In this document: positions 12,336-23,089 of the stretch, piece by piece
How positions within the stretch are numbered: position 1 is the stretch's first letter
How the letters are laid out: every line of letters begins with the position of its first letter
Assembly: GCA_021464415.1 (NCBI GenBank)
Contig: CM038463.1
Coordinates: 2,976,001 to 3,040,000 of the forward strand
Reading direction: 5' to 3'
Length of the DNA: 64,000 nucleotides
Origin: Lonicera japonica
Lineage: Eukaryota > Streptophyta > Magnoliopsida > Dipsacales > Caprifoliaceae
Notes under the pieces: model-generated
Databases searched by the model: none
Told to the model about the DNA's origin: nothing
Seen by the model: only the letters and a program-made list of their open reading frames with translations
Made by a program: the position numbers and the translations under genes

Positions 12336-12341
12336 CACGTG
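12336..12341. promoter_or_regulatory. G-box / ABRE-like CACGTG
   Basis: Palindromic CACGTG flanked by GC (gCACGTGc), about 90 bp upstream of the TATA box. bZIP (ABF) and bHLH factors bind this core. It fits the drought/ABA induction known for this family; activity here is inferred. Confidence 0.5.
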
Positions 12342-12388
12342 CCTCTAGCGTCATGGTCCACGCACGGTCCACCATTAGCTATTTTTTT

Positions 12389-13000
12389 GGGTGAAATTAC
12401 ACCAGAAAGCGTTTCAATTTAGTCACTGAATTATTAATTATTTCAATTCATTTATTAAATTATTTAATTATTTTAATTTAGTTATTAAATTATTAATTGT
12501 TTCGATTTACTTAAATGAAGTTGATCATGTGCTTCACGTATAATTTCACTCTGTCATGTTTAACACTAATTTGAACGAAATAAACAAAGTGGCACTAACT
12601 TTAAAATTTAATGGCTATAGTGATTCGTTTAAAGTTTGATGACAATCCAAAGTTTAATATTCATTTGGGTTGTTTACTCTTATTTCAATTTACCCCTTAA
12701 TTTTGTCAAAATTCTTTTAAAATATTGCCAAAATTGAACATGTACAGTTCACATTTAAAGTATGTGAACTACACATGTCTAATTTAATCAATATTTTAAA
12801 TATATTTTGAAGAAATTAATGAGTAAATTGAAACAAATAAATAAATGAAGATGTTAATCGACATTATTAATAGTTTAGTGGGTAAAGTGAAATAATTAAA
12901 TAATTTAGTGGATTAACTATATAATTAAATGAGTAAATTAAAATAATTATTAATTTAATAGATAAATTGAAATAAATCAATAATTTAATGACTTCTAGTG
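12389..13000. mobile_element. AT-rich inverted-repeat element (MITE), probably Mutator-like
   Basis: The two ends are extended, degenerate inverted repeats (caccagaaag...ttagtcactgaattatta at left, the complement of taatttaatgacttctagtg at right), each over 100 bp. The flanks share tattttttt (12380-12388 and 13001-13009), a possible 9-bp duplication, though low complexity makes this weak. There is no coding content. Confidence 0.5.
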
Positions 13001-13258
13001 TATTTTTTTTTATAATCCTTGCTGCGGATTATTTTGTATAACTTTTAGTCTTTTATGCGCTTAGAGAAATTAGCAAAATAGTGGCAAGCGGCTTGAAGAT
13101 AGGAGGGAGGTGGTGGGGTTTGTTTTGGGCCTTTTCCAAAATAGAGTATTTTTTTTGAAGGCGGTGAAATCTATAACAAAGATGACACTTGGAAAATGAA
13201 TGACCGCCTCTCCTCTCCTCTGGAACGTGAACTTTGTCGGGGACGAAAAGATTAGATT

Positions 13259-13297
<39 letters not shown>

Positions 13298-14900
13298 ATA
13301 ACATAATTTTGTGCCGCAGCATGGGTATGGAGATATTCCGGCACGCTGCTCGAGGTTCATCTTAATTCTTATCCCCATCCATCTTCTCATCCTTTCACTC
13401 GGGGCATCTGTCTCTCTTTGTTAAAAAATATAAACACAACATATAAAATAAATTTATATTAATTTTGTTTATTACAATGTTAAATTTATGTAAAAGATAA
13501 TTTTATGCAAAGTTAAATTTATATTCAATCAAATTTCTTATTTTAAAACACAAATGATAAATAAATCATTATTCCAAAATTATAATAATATTTAGACCAT
13601 TATTTCTAAAAGATATCATTTATTGGATTTTTTGCAAAAAATATTGTTATGCAAGATTTTTTACTTTATTTCCAATTTATATAAAGTTTTACGATTTAAT
13701 TAAATCTTGAAATCATCTGAATTTACCATTACTTACATCAGATATAATAATTTATTTAGAGGGTACATTTATTTTAAGCAAAAGTAATATGTACACGAGA
13801 GTAAATAAAGTTACAATTTTAGCTATAAACTAAATTAATATTGTTTATAGCTAAGGAATTCATTATTTAAGACATACAAAGTATATAGGAAGCACATGTT
13901 TGGTAAATGTACAAAAATGGTAAATGTACAAAAATCGTTTGAGAGAAAGGGTTATTTAGTTGTTGATGGTATTTTCGAACAAGTGTCTAATCTTACCGAA
14001 TGTATTTTCAGCACCTCCCTTTCTAATGAAAAATGCTATATTCACTAACATATATATATATATATATATATATATAAAGAAGGTATATTCAAGAAAAGCG
14101 AAGGAAAGGTACGTCATCGATCAGATACTCTATTTTCTGAAGTAGACACATAAAACAAATATAACTCAAAACACACGCATCGCAACAAGACACTAAATGA
14201 TGACGATACGATTATGTTTCGCCAGTCGTTTACGTAATTTATTTTATTTTGTGGTTGGGGTTAGGTGTTATGGGGTAGCAAAAGTTGTGCTTGTTTTCCT
14301 TTAATTACAAATTATATCTTGGGTTTAGTAGCAACAAAATAATGATAATAAACTATTCATCTTTTCCAAAAAGGGCGTCAATTTTGATTGATTGTTTGTT
14401 TGTTGCAACGCTAATTGTTCTGTTTCTCACTTACTAACTTGTACAGCGGAACAACGCAATATCAAGGCCGGCTTACCAGTTGAAGACCATTTTCCATTGG
14501 CTCATACACTTCCAAAATAAATATAGGAGGCAGCAATAATACGTGTACCAATTTAAATAACAGAAGTATTAAAATAAAGTGCATTTGCCAATGTTTTTAA
14601 TAGATCCAGCCCAAGCTAATGTTCTTTCTATCTCAATTAGTACGGGTATCCACTCAAGCAAACAATTTGGCTTCGGCCATTTGAGTTAACTTTCATGTCA
14701 ACTTTCTGAGTGCTAAAAAACTACAAACTTATTTCTAGAGTACCCGTAAGGGTGCATTAATCCGTCATGAACAAAGTAAAATGTCTTGTACAAGTATGGA
14801 ATGACATTCTACTAACAATATTCTCACTGAATTTGGAGTACCACAAGTACACGTCAAGGTTTCAAACAGTGCCTAATATTTCTGAAACCGAGTAAAAGGA
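13001..14900. other. AT-rich intergenic region
   Basis: No gene recognised. It contains a (GA)n run at 13262-13295 and a (TA)n run at about 14048-14077. The 106-codon minus-strand ORF around 13070-13390 owes its length to the (GA)n run, and I do not believe it is a gene. Confidence 0.5.
13262..13295. repeat. (GA)n microsatellite
   Basis: Uninterrupted GA dinucleotides, 34 bp. Confidence 0.98.
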
Positions 14901-14939
14901 AAACAATCCGCTCTTTCCTTTATGTCATATTTTGGTAGC

Positions 14940-17900
14940 AATCCAAGTTCTATCATAGTATCATGGAATACAATTTCTGTTGATGTTCAATTGGTTAAGA
15001 TGAATACACAATCTATTGATTGCATGGTCACCTTTCATAGCAGTCAGAGGGTGTTTATGCTAACTGGGGTTTATGGTTTTAATAGAGGGGAGGTTTGACT
15101 TGTGGAGGGACTTGAGAAGCTGTGCTGGCTGTGTGGGTAATATGGCTTGGATTATGATGAGTGACTTTAATATTGTTAGGACCCAGGAGGAAAAGAAAAC
15201 AGGGAATATGGTGGATAGAGCTGAGATGAATGACTTTTAACACTTGTATAGAAGATATCCAGGTGCAGGACATGAACACCAAGGGGTTGACTTTCACATG
15301 GTATAATAAACGCAGTGATGGTGATGCTATTTTGAGTAGAATTGATATGAGTGCTACATGATGACAGAGGGAGTTGCTTATTCCCTAATTGTGAAGCTGA
15401 GGTCTTTCCAGCAGGGCTTTCGGATCATTGCCCTATTGTTGTAACTATTAATGAACAGGTGAGGAGGGGGAGGAAACCGTTTAAATTATTTGATTATTGG
15501 ATGTATAATCAAGAGTTTGATCATGTTCTTCAAGATTTTTGGCAGCAAGATTGCAATGGTACAAGTATGTATAAGTTTTATGTGAAGCTCAAGAGATTAA
15601 TGCCTGCTCTGAAAGCTCTGAATTGTAAATTCTATATTAGCATCTCGGATAGGGCGCTCAAGGCCAAGGACGAACTGAGTAAGGTTCAGAAAGATATTTA
15701 GGTGGGTAATGTTTCTGTTGAATTGCATCAGAAAGAGTTGCAATGGACACTAGCCTATGTTTCCTTGTGCAAGGACGAGGACTTTTATAGACAAAAATCT
15801 AGAGTGCAGTGGTTGAGTGCTGGGGATAAGAATACTGGCTTCTCTTATAAGTAAGTTAATGGGCATCGAGCTATGAATGAAATTATGAGTATTAACACGT
15901 TGGAGGGTGAGCGAGTTAGTGGGGAGCAAAATGTAAATAGAGAAGCAATCAAGTATTTTAGTGAGTTTTTGGGAGTGCAGCAGAATGTTGGTAGCTACAT
16001 TGAGAGACTTCAACAGGTGATTGTAAGGAGGCTTACTGATGAGCAACAAAGAAAGTTACGTAGAAATGTTACTCCTCAGGAGGTGAAGGCAGCTCTTTTT
16101 TCCATTAGCAACAAAAAAGCCCCCTGGCCAGATGGGTACTCTGCCAGTTTCTTCAAGAGGAATTGGGATTACTTAGGTGGTGAACTCACTGAGGGTGTGC
16201 TAGAATTATTTACTAATGGTAGGCTTCTAAAAGCTTGGAATGGTACAGCTCTCACGCTTATTCCTAAGGTGGTTCTGCCAAATACCATGCGGGATTTTAG
16301 ACCGATTGTGTGTTGCAATGTTATCTATAAATGCATATCAAAAGTACTTGTTCATAGATGAAAAGATGTGATGGCAGATCTGGTTGGTCCTAACCAATCA
16401 GCGTTTGTTGCTGGACGAGACATAGCGGATATTGTTTTGCTAATGCAAGAATTAGTGAAGAATTATCACAAAGAAGGGGGAAGGCCTAGGATTGCTATTA
16501 AGGTGGATTTGTAGAAAGCATATGCTACAGTCCAGTGGCAGTTTTTGTTTGATGTTCTTAAGGTGATGCAATTTCCTTTGGTTATGATTAATTGGCTAAA
16601 GGAATGTGTTACTACTGCCACTTTTCCTACAGCCACTTTTCTATCAGCATGAATGGTTTCCTTGAAGAATCCTTTTGTGGAGGCAGGGGTTACGACAATG
16701 AGACTATTTCCCCTTACTTTTTTCTTTTAGTTATGGAGGCCTTCTCTTGTGTTCTTCGGAGTAATATTATTGCTAGCAATTTCAGTACCATCCGAATTGA
16801 TCTGATGATTTGTTTCTTCTTGCTGGTGCTAATGTAGAGTCTATTGAGGTGTTACGGAGATCTCTCATAGAGTTTGGAAGCATGTCGGGGGTACAACCTA
16901 ATGAAGACTGAAATATGCTCTGTTATGGGCATGGAAAGTAAAGATTTGCCTGTTAAATACCTTGGTGTTCCTTTGATTCCTGGCAGATTGAAGTATGTGG
17001 ACTGTGAGGATTTAAAGCAGTGTATTTTGAGGAAGGTCCTTAGCTGGCATAATAAATGCCTTACTTATGCAGATAGAATCCAGCTCATAATTTCAGTCCT
17101 AGTGAGTATTCAGTCTTATTGGAGTAGGATTTTTGTCCTATCAAAAGGAGTTCTTAAAGATATAGATTCTATTTTGAGAAAAAAAAAATATTATGGAATG
17201 GGCCGAATATGGAATGTCCTATCAGTTCATTATCACTTGATGATCTTAGTCGGGATTGGTGTGCAGCTGTGAGTTGAAGGATTTTGGATGAAATTTTAGT
17301 CTGGTGATTTATGGGGAGCTATTTAGTTGCTCGTCTTTTTTTCTGTTTATTTTCCAGCTTTATGTTTAGTTAATGTTTGGTTAATGTGTGTTTTCCATTT
17401 CTTTCTCTGGGGCTTTTGGTAGACTACTTGTAAACCATTAGCCCCCTTACGCTTGTATTGGTTATTTATTTTCAATATAAGTTTTGTTTCTGATCAAAAA
17501 ATAAAAATAAGAAAGGGCCGAATATGGGGCAGTGCAATGCTAAAGTTTCCTGGGTGGATGTGTGCATGCCTAGAAGAGACGATGAACTAGGCATACCTAA
17601 TATTCTTGAGTCTAATGTTGCTAATATGGCTAAGCACTTGTGGGATATTGCTAACAAAAGAGATACCCTTTGGGTCAAGTGGTGCCATGAATATTTGTTG
17701 AAAGGGCAGTGCCTATGGACTCATAGGTGCCCCATAGATGCCTCTTGGACATGGTTAAAAATAATGAAATTGAGGGATAGCTTTCATAATAGCATTGGGT
17801 GTAAAGTTGGGACTGGTAATAACATTTATACATGGTATGATCAATGGCACGATGATGGACCTCTTGTGAAGAAGTATACCATGATAATAATGTATGATGC

Positions 17901-18776
17901 TGTCAGTAATTCAAACAGTATACTATGTGATTATATTCAAGAGGGCAGATGGGTTTTTCCTAGTGTTGGCTCAAGAAACCTTGCAAGAATTGCTCAGAAC
18001 CTTCCAGTTCTTAATGGTGGCAGTAATGACCAAGTAATGTGGAAATCTAATAAAAACGGTAAGTTTACTTGTGCTTCGGCTAGAGAGGTGGTTAGAAGGC
18101 ATGGGGGTGTTGCTCCTTGGTACAAAGTGGTTTGGTTCAGAGGATACGTTCCTAAGCTAGCAGTTATTCTGTGGATGACTTTTCGAAGAAGAATGAATAC
18201 TAAAGAAAAACTAATGGCCGGGGGAAGAGTGCAAGAAGATGGCCGTGTGCTATGTGGGGCTGCTAGTGAGTGTATTAACCATATTTTCTTTGACTGTCCT
18301 TTCTCTAAAAATATTTGGGAGGAGGCTCTCCGTAGAAACAGCTTGCACAGAGCAGTTGAGAATTGGGATGGTGAAAGCAGGAAAGCTATTGTTGAAAGTT
18401 GAAACTAAAGGCAGTGATCTCATACCTCGTCTTAGAGTGTTAGCCTTGACTACAGTGGAATATCAAATTTGGAGGGAAAGGAATTATAGGATCTTCAAGC
18501 AGGTGGGGCAGAGCTGGCAGCAGGTTTTCACCAAGATAGAAGACCTGATCAGAGAAGCTACTTGGCATTGGAGAAGTAGGACATATACTTGGCTGTTATG
18601 TAAAGAATGGGGATTAAGAGATTTTGTTATGCTTGTGTAAAGGGAACTTTTATGATGTTTGGGCTTGGCATTGAGTGGTTAGTTAGGCCCGTTGTTGTCT
18701 TGTTAAACATTACACATTGTAATTGAGTTTCTTTGTTAATATATTCAAATTTCAAAAAAGAAAAAGAAAAAAAAGA
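14940..18776 (+). pseudogene. L1-type LINE, decayed (endonuclease, reverse transcriptase, zf-RVT)
   Basis: Plus-strand non-LTR retrotransposon relic. The endonuclease end is readable in pieces: LTGVYGFNRG (about 15060), MSDFNIVR (15157), TFTWYNKRSDGDAILSRID (15290) and LSDHCPIVV (15420). Reverse transcriptase follows: NKKAPWPDGYSASFFK (16113), DFRPIVCCNVIYK (16293), GPNQSAFVAGRDI (16387), and the catalytic box degraded to SDDLFLLAGA (16801). The C-terminal zf-RVT block is CGAASECINHIFFDCPF (18254-18304). The A-rich tail is 18754-18776. Several stops and frame changes plus a nested insertion at 17213-17514 show it is dead. I found no target-site duplication. Confidence 0.85.
17213..17514 (+). 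mobile_element. 5'-truncated LINE 3' end nested in the older LINE
   Basis: The host LINE sequence gggccgaatatgg appears at 17200-17212 and again at 17515-17527, a 13-bp duplication around about 302 bp of insert. The insert ends caatataagttttgtttctg, atc and an A-rich tail, the same 3' signature as the LINE ending at 21220. Only 3' untranslated sequence and a few C-terminal codons were copied. Confidence 0.85.
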
Positions 18777-20000
18777 ATTGCCACGTGATAAGCAATTGCC
18801 ACAATCCGTTTAAAATTTGCCACAGCGCAATAAGCAATTGATCATGATGTATATCAAAAGATTAAGAATGCAATGTCTAACACAGCCACGGGGCCACCAA
18901 ATTGATGCATGACGATTACAATTATATGCAACTAGAAACTGGGAACAAATGCCTAAAAAATGAACTTTCATTTCTCAAAAAGGATGTACTACTTGCAGTA
19001 AGAATTACTTGTATGAACAAATTTAGTAAAACCCAATAATTACGAGATTAAAATCCGACTCTAGTAAGTATTCAGATGATGGTGAGAGATTTACAAGAGG
19101 ATATTAACCTTGCCTTGGAGGCCTTACGTTTCATCCATAATTAGCCTTCCTAAAATGCAAACCTGAATAAACCAAACAGGAAAGTGCAAATCAACACAAC
19201 TATGAAATCAAATATGAGCAAATATACATATATCAGATGAGGCTGCAAAGTCCCTGACATGACAAAGATGGATCCTTGGGATCTCAAATTCATTTCTCAG
19301 TCTTTTCTGAATGTTTTCCTTTGTTATCAGCTGGGATCTTGATTTATGCCTAACCATTAGGTATCTAAGACAGATGGTATATAGAAGTATACACTTTGAT
19401 ATACTATCACAATAGAAATATTAAAGACGATTCAAAACACGGCATTTCAACAGTTGTCCATAATTTATCGGTACAAGCGAGGTTACGTCCAGAACAAACG
19501 ACGTCAATCACCCTAATGTCCCGTCTTTCTAACAAACTCGCATTATCCCTTACTAATGGGTCACCCTCTAATGCTTCTAATCATAGGATTTATTGAAGAC
19601 TCATTTTGATAGCAACATGGAAAATGGTAGGAAAAACAATTGATTTGCATAAGTAGTTAGAAAATAAAATTGAGGCATGAGCTGAAATATCTTAAAATTT
19701 CCACAAAAACACTTAAATTTTTTGAAAGTGCAGGATCCTACTTTTCTGGGACATGAAATTCTCAGTCATATTGGACTAAACTTCCAATCTTTTTAGCTTG
19801 ATGTTCCTCCAACTTTTTTTCTCTAATAAACCAGTCAGAATACCTCATTCTTCTAGTAAAGCCACCCTCTCCAATAAACCATCCAGAGTAATCAACCGCA
19901 CAACCCCCTTAATTTCTTCCTACAGCATAGACGCTGAGACCAAATTTCCCCTTCCCCCTCCCCCTCCACAACAAAACCCATACCCACACACCCAAAAAAA
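18777..20000. other. non-coding, nothing recognised
   Basis: AT-rich sequence between the L1 tail and the tandemly triplicated block. No motif or family seen. Confidence 0.4.
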
Positions 20001-20406
20001 AAAGCCCAAAAAGTGATGAAGGATGTGATTCTTTAATTTAATTTTTTTGCTCATAATCTAAGGAGACAGAACATTTGAAATTTTTTGCAGGACAGCATTG
20101 TGGGCTGAGGTTTTGAGAGCATGTTCTCTTCATCTCTTGTACTCAACCTTCTCTTTAAAATCCTTTCACATTTCTCTCATAGCCTAATATAATTCATCCA
20201 TTGAATCCTTTCATTGAGATATTTTGTGGGAGGATCATTCATTAAAGCTAGACCACTACACCTTCACTCCATCATTGTGTTGAAATCTTCAATTGTGAAT
20301 TGGATAGTATAAAATCAAAGCCACTTACTAGATCAAGATCCCAGTACTATAAAGTGGCTACTTTCTCACGATTATGCATATATGAGTTGTAAGTGGATTC
20401 TTACAT

Positions 20407-21220
20407 GTTAAGTCGTACTTTGATTGTCTCACAAAGGTTGAAGGGGAGGAAAATTTTGCTCCACATGACATGTTTTGGAAATCTGGTATTCCAATGAAAA
20501 TTAGAGTTTTGGCATGGTTAGCTGCTCTGAGAAAGGTCAACACAACGGATCAATTGCAAATTAGAAGACCTAGCATGGCTCTATCTCCTACTAGATGTGT
20601 TATGTGTAAATCTAGCAAAGAAAGTTTAGACCATCTACTAATTCACTGTTCATTTGCTCAAGTTGTTTGGAATCTTGCTCGCAAGGAATTCAGTCTGATT
20701 TCAGTGTTCCCTAGTTCGTGGCACGACCTGTTATTGGTTCATTGGAGGTTCAAGGGCAACAAGGAGAAATCTCAGATGTTATGGAGATGTTGTTTGATGG
20801 CAATATTATGGCACATTTGGAAGGAAAGGAATGCAAGGATTTTTGAGGATAAAGAAGAGTCAGTGGAGAGAGTGTGGGAACAAGTTAAAATCTCAGCTTC
20901 TCTTTGGGCCTATGTTTCCAATAATTTTCATTGTCTTCCCATTTCTGACATTGTGAGGAACTGGGAAGCTGCTATGTCCTAAATGCAGGGAGCTTCTTGT
21001 GCTTTGTCAGTTTGATTGATTCAGTTTGTTTTTAGTTGTCTATTCTGATGTTTGTTAGGGTCTAGCAGCAGTCATTTGTGTAGGATCCAGGGGCTTTGTG
21101 TTTGGTCGTTTTTGTTGTTTTCAAGGCCTGTTAGTGGAATTCTCTTCCACTTTCAGGTTTTCTTTGCTTGTATTTGATTTTTCTTTCAATATAAGCCTTT
21201 TTTTCTGATCAAAAAAAAAA
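20407..21220 (+). mobile_element. 5'-truncated L1-type LINE with 16-bp target-site duplication
   Basis: Flanked by aagtggattcttacat at 20391-20406 and 21221-21236. The open frame runs from the junction at 20407 to the stop at 20982 without interruption and encodes only the C-terminal region. zf-RVT is CVMCKSSKESLDHLLIHC, followed by ILWHIWKERNARIF. The 3' UTR ends caatataagcc...ctgatc and a run of 12 A. Full target-primed retrotransposition hallmarks, early 5' truncation, no catalytic domain. Confidence 0.92.
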
Positions 21221-21528
21221 AAGTGGATTCTTACATTTATAATTGAGTTAATTGTTTTGAGAGGCTCAAGCTATGAACAACCAGAAATCTATTAATAACA
21301 AATCAAACCCATTAAAGATAAATATTCTGTCATGTTCATTGCTGGTTAGTTGTATTAGGCCCTCCCGATTCTAATGTAAGAAATTTACGTTTGATGCCTT
21401 CAACATCTATTAGTTTATATGGTATCAACCCTAGCCCATCTCAAATGCAATAATTTCTCCTACATGATTCAAAGAAAACAACTTCTACTCCTAATACTAC
21501 AACAACAAATAAAGTTCCAACACGCCTT

Positions 21529-21661
21529 TTTTGGAGGTCTAAGTCTCTCCCTTTAACTACAAAAAAAGAAAGCCCAACCCCCCTAGGTGAGACTTGAACC
21601 TGAAATCTCTCCTGGGTCTGAGTTGGCACCTCCCCAACTAGGCTAACCCACTTACTCAAAA
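21529..21661 (-). mobile_element. tRNA-derived SINE
   Basis: Minus-strand element of about 133 bp. It has a pol III A-box (GGTTAGCCTAGTTGGGGAGG, plus-strand 21630-21649) and a B-box (GGTTCAAGTCTCACC, 21586-21600) at tRNA-like spacing, and ends CTCCAAAAA. It is bordered by a 23-bp direct repeat (21506-21528 and 21662-21684, two mismatches), and copy B near 26480 shows the corresponding region without the insert. It is not a functional tRNA: no acceptor stem pairs. Confidence 0.8.
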
Positions 21662-22498
21662 CAAATCAAGTTTCAACACGCCTTCTCAAATAAAAAACTA
21701 GCAAAAGAATTGACACCTGGTGATTCAAACATTGTAAGTGAATTACAATATTTTATTTACCTATTTAGCATCCAGGGAGGAAAGAAATGACTAGTGTCTG
21801 GTTTGGACACTACTTTTGTGTTGTGGGAACCAATTTCATTCAGTTTTAGGAATAAATAAATAAATGCATAAACACAAAAATAAATGCACTATGCAATTAC
21901 TCTTCATAATTACCAACACAATTAAAATAAACACAAACTAAACATTTTATACTAATGTAGCGACTAGCAAGTAAACTATACATGGAAGAACAGAAGAAGA
22001 CAAAGGAAGAGAATATATAGGGATAGTGGAGTACCTAATAAAATAAAAATGTGACTCCTAAGTTATGGTATACATTTGAGTGTCAAAGTCAAAATAAGAA
22101 ATCCGGACGATTGGCAAAGTTAAAATCACCCAAAGAAATTTCATCTTGAGAACAAAAGATTCTAAATTTTCCATGTTCACGAATAAAGGAGAAAAATGGT
22201 TAGCATAATGAACCAGAATGTGGTTCAAACTTTCACTGGCCTCCTTTCATAAAATGCACCAAGAAGGAGATTGAAAAGATGTGGTCTCTTCAGATGGAAC
22301 TGGTACTTGAATTAAGTAGCATGTTAGAACAGAGATGGGTTGGTCCAATGGCATGTGACATTTGCAAAAGGAGTTCACAATCAGACCTTTTTCAACAACA
22401 AAGGGGCACTCAGAAAGATAGTAGAGATCCCACATTGACTCAACCCCGCTTGGTGACTGCCTAGAACCATTTCAATATTAACTTTCTCCTCAATGGTA

Positions 22499-22522
22499 AT
22501 ATATATATATATATATATATAT
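22499..22522. repeat. (TA)n microsatellite
   Basis: Uninterrupted TA run. Confidence 0.95.
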
Positions 22523-23089
22523 GTTTCTTTTATCATTTTTATGGAGGGGCCAGCACAAAGCAATCAAGGAGTCGCACCAAGGACAGGGTAATAAAACTAG
22601 TCTATCCCCCTTGAAACAAAAAAGAACGAGAAAAAATTACTAAATAAACAGATATGGAAAACTAATTCACCAACACAATATGACTCATCAGAATTAATTA
22701 ACAAGAGAATATAGAATATTGCAGGCAGGTAGTGAAGTATATATGAGAAAGAAAAAAAAGTAAGAAATATATAGGTTTTTCTGTCAACAAGTTTTTGCTT
22801 TTCTTGTTTCTTTTTTGTTGTTAATAGAAATTATTTTTCATGTTCAATTCCATCCAACAGAATTTATTAATCTCTCTGATAACCTTTTTTCACCAGGAAA
22901 AGAGTCTTTTAAGGCCTCTCAGATGGACTAAATAAAGATATATATAGTATTTCAACAAATGTATGTTCACAGCCTCACAGGTTTATCTGTCATCCTTTCC
23001 AAAGTTTCAGCAGAGGAGTTTCTCTACCAATGCAACAGTGAACTCCAGTCCTCCACTTGTTGAAACAACTTCCATTGCCTCACTGTCCC

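Larger units (their letters stand above)
20000..22060. repeat. tandem block copy A
   Basis: First copy of an old duplication. Landmarks: gaaggatgtgattctttaat (20026), aaagctagaccactacacct (20244), ctatgaacaaccagaaatc (21272), gtaagaaatttacg (21377), gatagtggagtacctaataa (22023). The same landmarks recur in copy B. It contains a LINE and a SINE absent from copy B. Confidence 0.7.

Noticed and set aside
13070..13390. A 106-codon minus-strand ORF
   Set aside because: It is kept open by the (GA)n run, giving a SL repeat, with no other sign of coding.
21529..21661. A real tRNA gene on the minus strand
   Set aside because: A and B boxes are present, but no acceptor stem or proper anticodon arm forms, and the flanks are a retrotransposition duplication.
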